From: Thiosymbion sp942492625 | GTDB lineage: Bacteria; Pseudomonadota; Gammaproteobacteria; Chromatiales; Chromatiaceae | Direction: 5' to 3' | Length of the DNA stretch: 64,000 nucleotides | NCBI GenBank assembly: GCA_942492625.1 | Contig: CALOFM010000019.1 | Location: 310,001 to 374,000, forward strand | Shown here: positions 62,803 to 64,000 of the stretch, one piece after another | How the letters are laid out: the number at the start of each line of letters is the position of its first letter | How positions within the stretch are numbered: the first letter of the stretch is position 1 | Position numbers and translations under genes: made by a program | The notes under the pieces: model-generated | What the model saw: only the letters and a program-made list of their open reading frames with translations | What the model was told of the DNA's origin: nothing | Database searches by the model: none

Positions 62803-63436
62803 AGTACCGCGAAATCCATTAACACAATAGAACCACTGCCGTTGTGTTAGATCGGTCACATTTTAGCCGGCACTATTTTCTTTTTTTTTCATCGAGATAC
62901 GCTTTATTAGGGACTGCTGAAGGACTCCGTCTGGTTAGCAACGTTGCTGCTCCGGGTCAACTACTTGCTATGTGAGCAAGTTCACACTTTCGTAACAAAT
63001 CCCGCAACCTCACGATGGTTGCACGAACGTAGCTCTAAAAAAGACCGCATACCCCTTTCGGGGCAGCGGCTCCAATGCGAGGGACTCGCGCACACTTAAT
63101 TCAGTGCACGCACAAGAAGTAACGCAGAGAGCGTGCCAAGTGCGCCGTGCCCTGGGGTTTCTGAGCCGGATGCTGGTTTTTCACCCCGACACCGCCACAA
63201 AGCGTTGGCGCCTCCCGACACTCCGTTACGGTCATCTGATTGCCAACCTGTTGGTGAGCATTTTTCTTCAGCGCCAAAATATGTGCGCCAATTCCCGGAA
63301 TCGAGAAACGAAACCGGCGAGACTGCAATCGCCGAATCGATGAGTTGCAGGCGGTATCGGAAGCAACGAACGGATCAACATGGAGTGCGGGGGCTCGATT
63401 CGGTGTGATTGGCACACCAACCAAATAGACACATTG

Positions 63437-63465
63437 GCCCGGCTTTCATGCCGGGCTTTTCTTTT
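63437..63465 (+). terminator. Strong intrinsic terminator
   Basis: A perfect 7-bp stem (GCCCGGC/GCCGGGC) with loop TTTCAT is followed by TTTTCTTTTT. It suggests a transcript from the apparently non-coding 63.0-63.4 kb stretch. Confidence 0.75.
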
Positions 63466-63608
63466 TCCGTTCGTGAAGTGGGAACTGCATCACAAGTCTT
63501 CGATCACGCCGATGGGTCAGGCTGTTTTGTGTGCTGAAGGTCACAATAGGGTGGTCCCGCCGGAGATACTTTGACGGCGCGGGACCAAAAGCGCTTGGCT
63601 AGCGCTGC

Positions 63609-64000
63609 CTATGCCCCATAGATTCCGCTTGACCAGTCTTCTCGGAGAGAGAAACCTTCGCAGAGTAACCCCAAATGCGTGAGGCCGCGCCACATCAGTT
63701 GATGACCGGGAGGTGGGTCGCCGCGGCGGTCAAGATAACCGCCGATGCGGGCGACTAAGCGCACGGCCTCCCCGAGTCGAGCCGGGGGCGGAAAGTTTTT
63801 TTTGGGCGAATGCTTGCAGGACCTCGATCTCAAGATCGGAGAACAAGACGCTGGCCGGGAGGTCGGGGCACTCTCGGCCCAACAGCGTCATGAGCATGAG
63901 ACGCCAGGCAATGACCAGGCGGATGGCAATGGCGCGTTTCAAACGCTCGGCGGTCTCATGGCGCAGGGCTTCGACACGGCAGCCGCTTTTGAGCACGCGA
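63609..64000 (-). CDS. IS4-family (Tn5-like) transposase, C-terminal part, frame break
   Basis: The start lies beyond the right edge. The visible part, RLKRAIAIRLVIAWRLMLMT then LGRECPDLPASVLFSD, and after a frame change LGEAVRLVARIGGYLDRRGD and MWRGLTHLGLLCEGF, matches the C-terminal end of IS4/Tn5-type DDE transposases. The frame changes in an A-run (8 A on the minus strand, near 63797-63804). This could be a sequencing error in a homopolymer, decay, or slippage. Confidence 0.8.

Larger units (their letters stand above)
62291..63608. other. 1.3-kb non-coding region
   Basis: No convincing gene was found on either strand. It contains a long hairpin with T-run (62578-62636), a DnaA-box-like cluster (62768-62802), an 8-bp inverted repeat (62820-62849), a T-rich tract near 62880-62890, a CCCC-TTTC-GGGG hairpin near 63055 and a strong terminator (63437-63465). 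A non-coding RNA or a former replication origin is possible. Confidence 0.45.

Noticed and set aside
63101..63424. 107-codon minus-strand frame in the 63-kb gap
   Set aside because: No domain, no start signal, and it lies against a hairpin-rich, terminator-ended plus-strand stretch.
63385..63430. Possible tRNA-like 3' end before the terminator (GGCTCGATTC)
   Set aside because: No acceptor stem or anticodon arm could be folded around it.

Overview
The window looks like a piece of a GC-rich gammaproteobacterial chromosome. Gene content and order fit a Chromatiales or Ectothiorhodospiraceae-like lineage: an aa3-type cytochrome oxidase locus with a DUF2244/DUF2189 entourage and a fused cytochrome c domain on subunit II, two-subunit pyruvate carboxylase/oxaloacetate decarboxylase genes, lptM-lysA, and an argS-SPOR pair. 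This placement is inferred from gene families, not from a marker tree. I saw no tRNA, rRNA or CRISPR array.

Layout: (1) 1-5.3 kb: a partial TtcA-type tRNA thiolation gene, a paraslipin/NfeD pair, a 60-bp palindromic element, an NRDE gene and a penicillin-amidase family hydrolase. (2) 5.2-7.9 kb: a minus-strand block of unrecognised genes led by a HEAT-repeat protein. (3) 8-19.1 kb: the aa3 oxidase locus (ctaC, ctaD, a 48-aa assembly protein, ctaG, ctaE, SURF1, a SCO-like protein, ctaB, SCO, DUF2244, DUF2189), with a divergent stand-alone heme-copper-oxidase-like subunit. (4) 19.4-31.8 kb: housekeeping and accessory genes, including a three-domain ACP / fatty acyl-AMP ligase / PlsC protein, sixA, a fructosamine kinase, HNH nuclease, priA, argS and a SPOR protein. 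(5) 32-37.4 kb: a compact plus-strand cluster of lysine 2,3-aminomutase, two ATP-grasp ligases and a GNAT/histone-deacetylase-like/GNAT protein. This is the best candidate for an unusual biosynthetic system. (6) 37.5-44.2 kb: a feoB remnant, pycB-pycA and intact feoB-feoA. (7) 44.2-49 kb: EF-G2, an L,D-transpeptidase facing an Lpp-like lipoprotein, a SpoU methyltransferase and a chorismate-lyase-like protein. (8) 49.1-57 kb: the RDD / SpoIIM / DUF4129 / DUF4350 / MoxR / DUF58 membrane operon, with a pentameric ligand-gated ion channel homologue inside it. (9) 57-60.8 kb: a low-GC orphan gene, a DegT aminotransferase, lptM, lysA and a methyltransferase. (10) 60.8-64 kb: a decayed mobile zone with a phage capsid remnant, a 1.3-kb non-coding stretch with DnaA-box-like motifs and strong hairpins, and a truncated IS4-type transposase.

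One property colours the whole annotation: about twenty single-base frame breaks interrupt otherwise conserved genes. They are concentrated at 21.7-24.6, 31.2-36 and 49.1-52.3 kb. In most cases restoring one base gives an excellent family match on both sides. I read these mainly as sequence or assembly errors rather than real decay, and therefore give the full extent of each interrupted gene. Exceptions that look truly degraded are the feoB remnant (37.45-37.85 kb) and the capsid remnant (61.6-62.3 kb).
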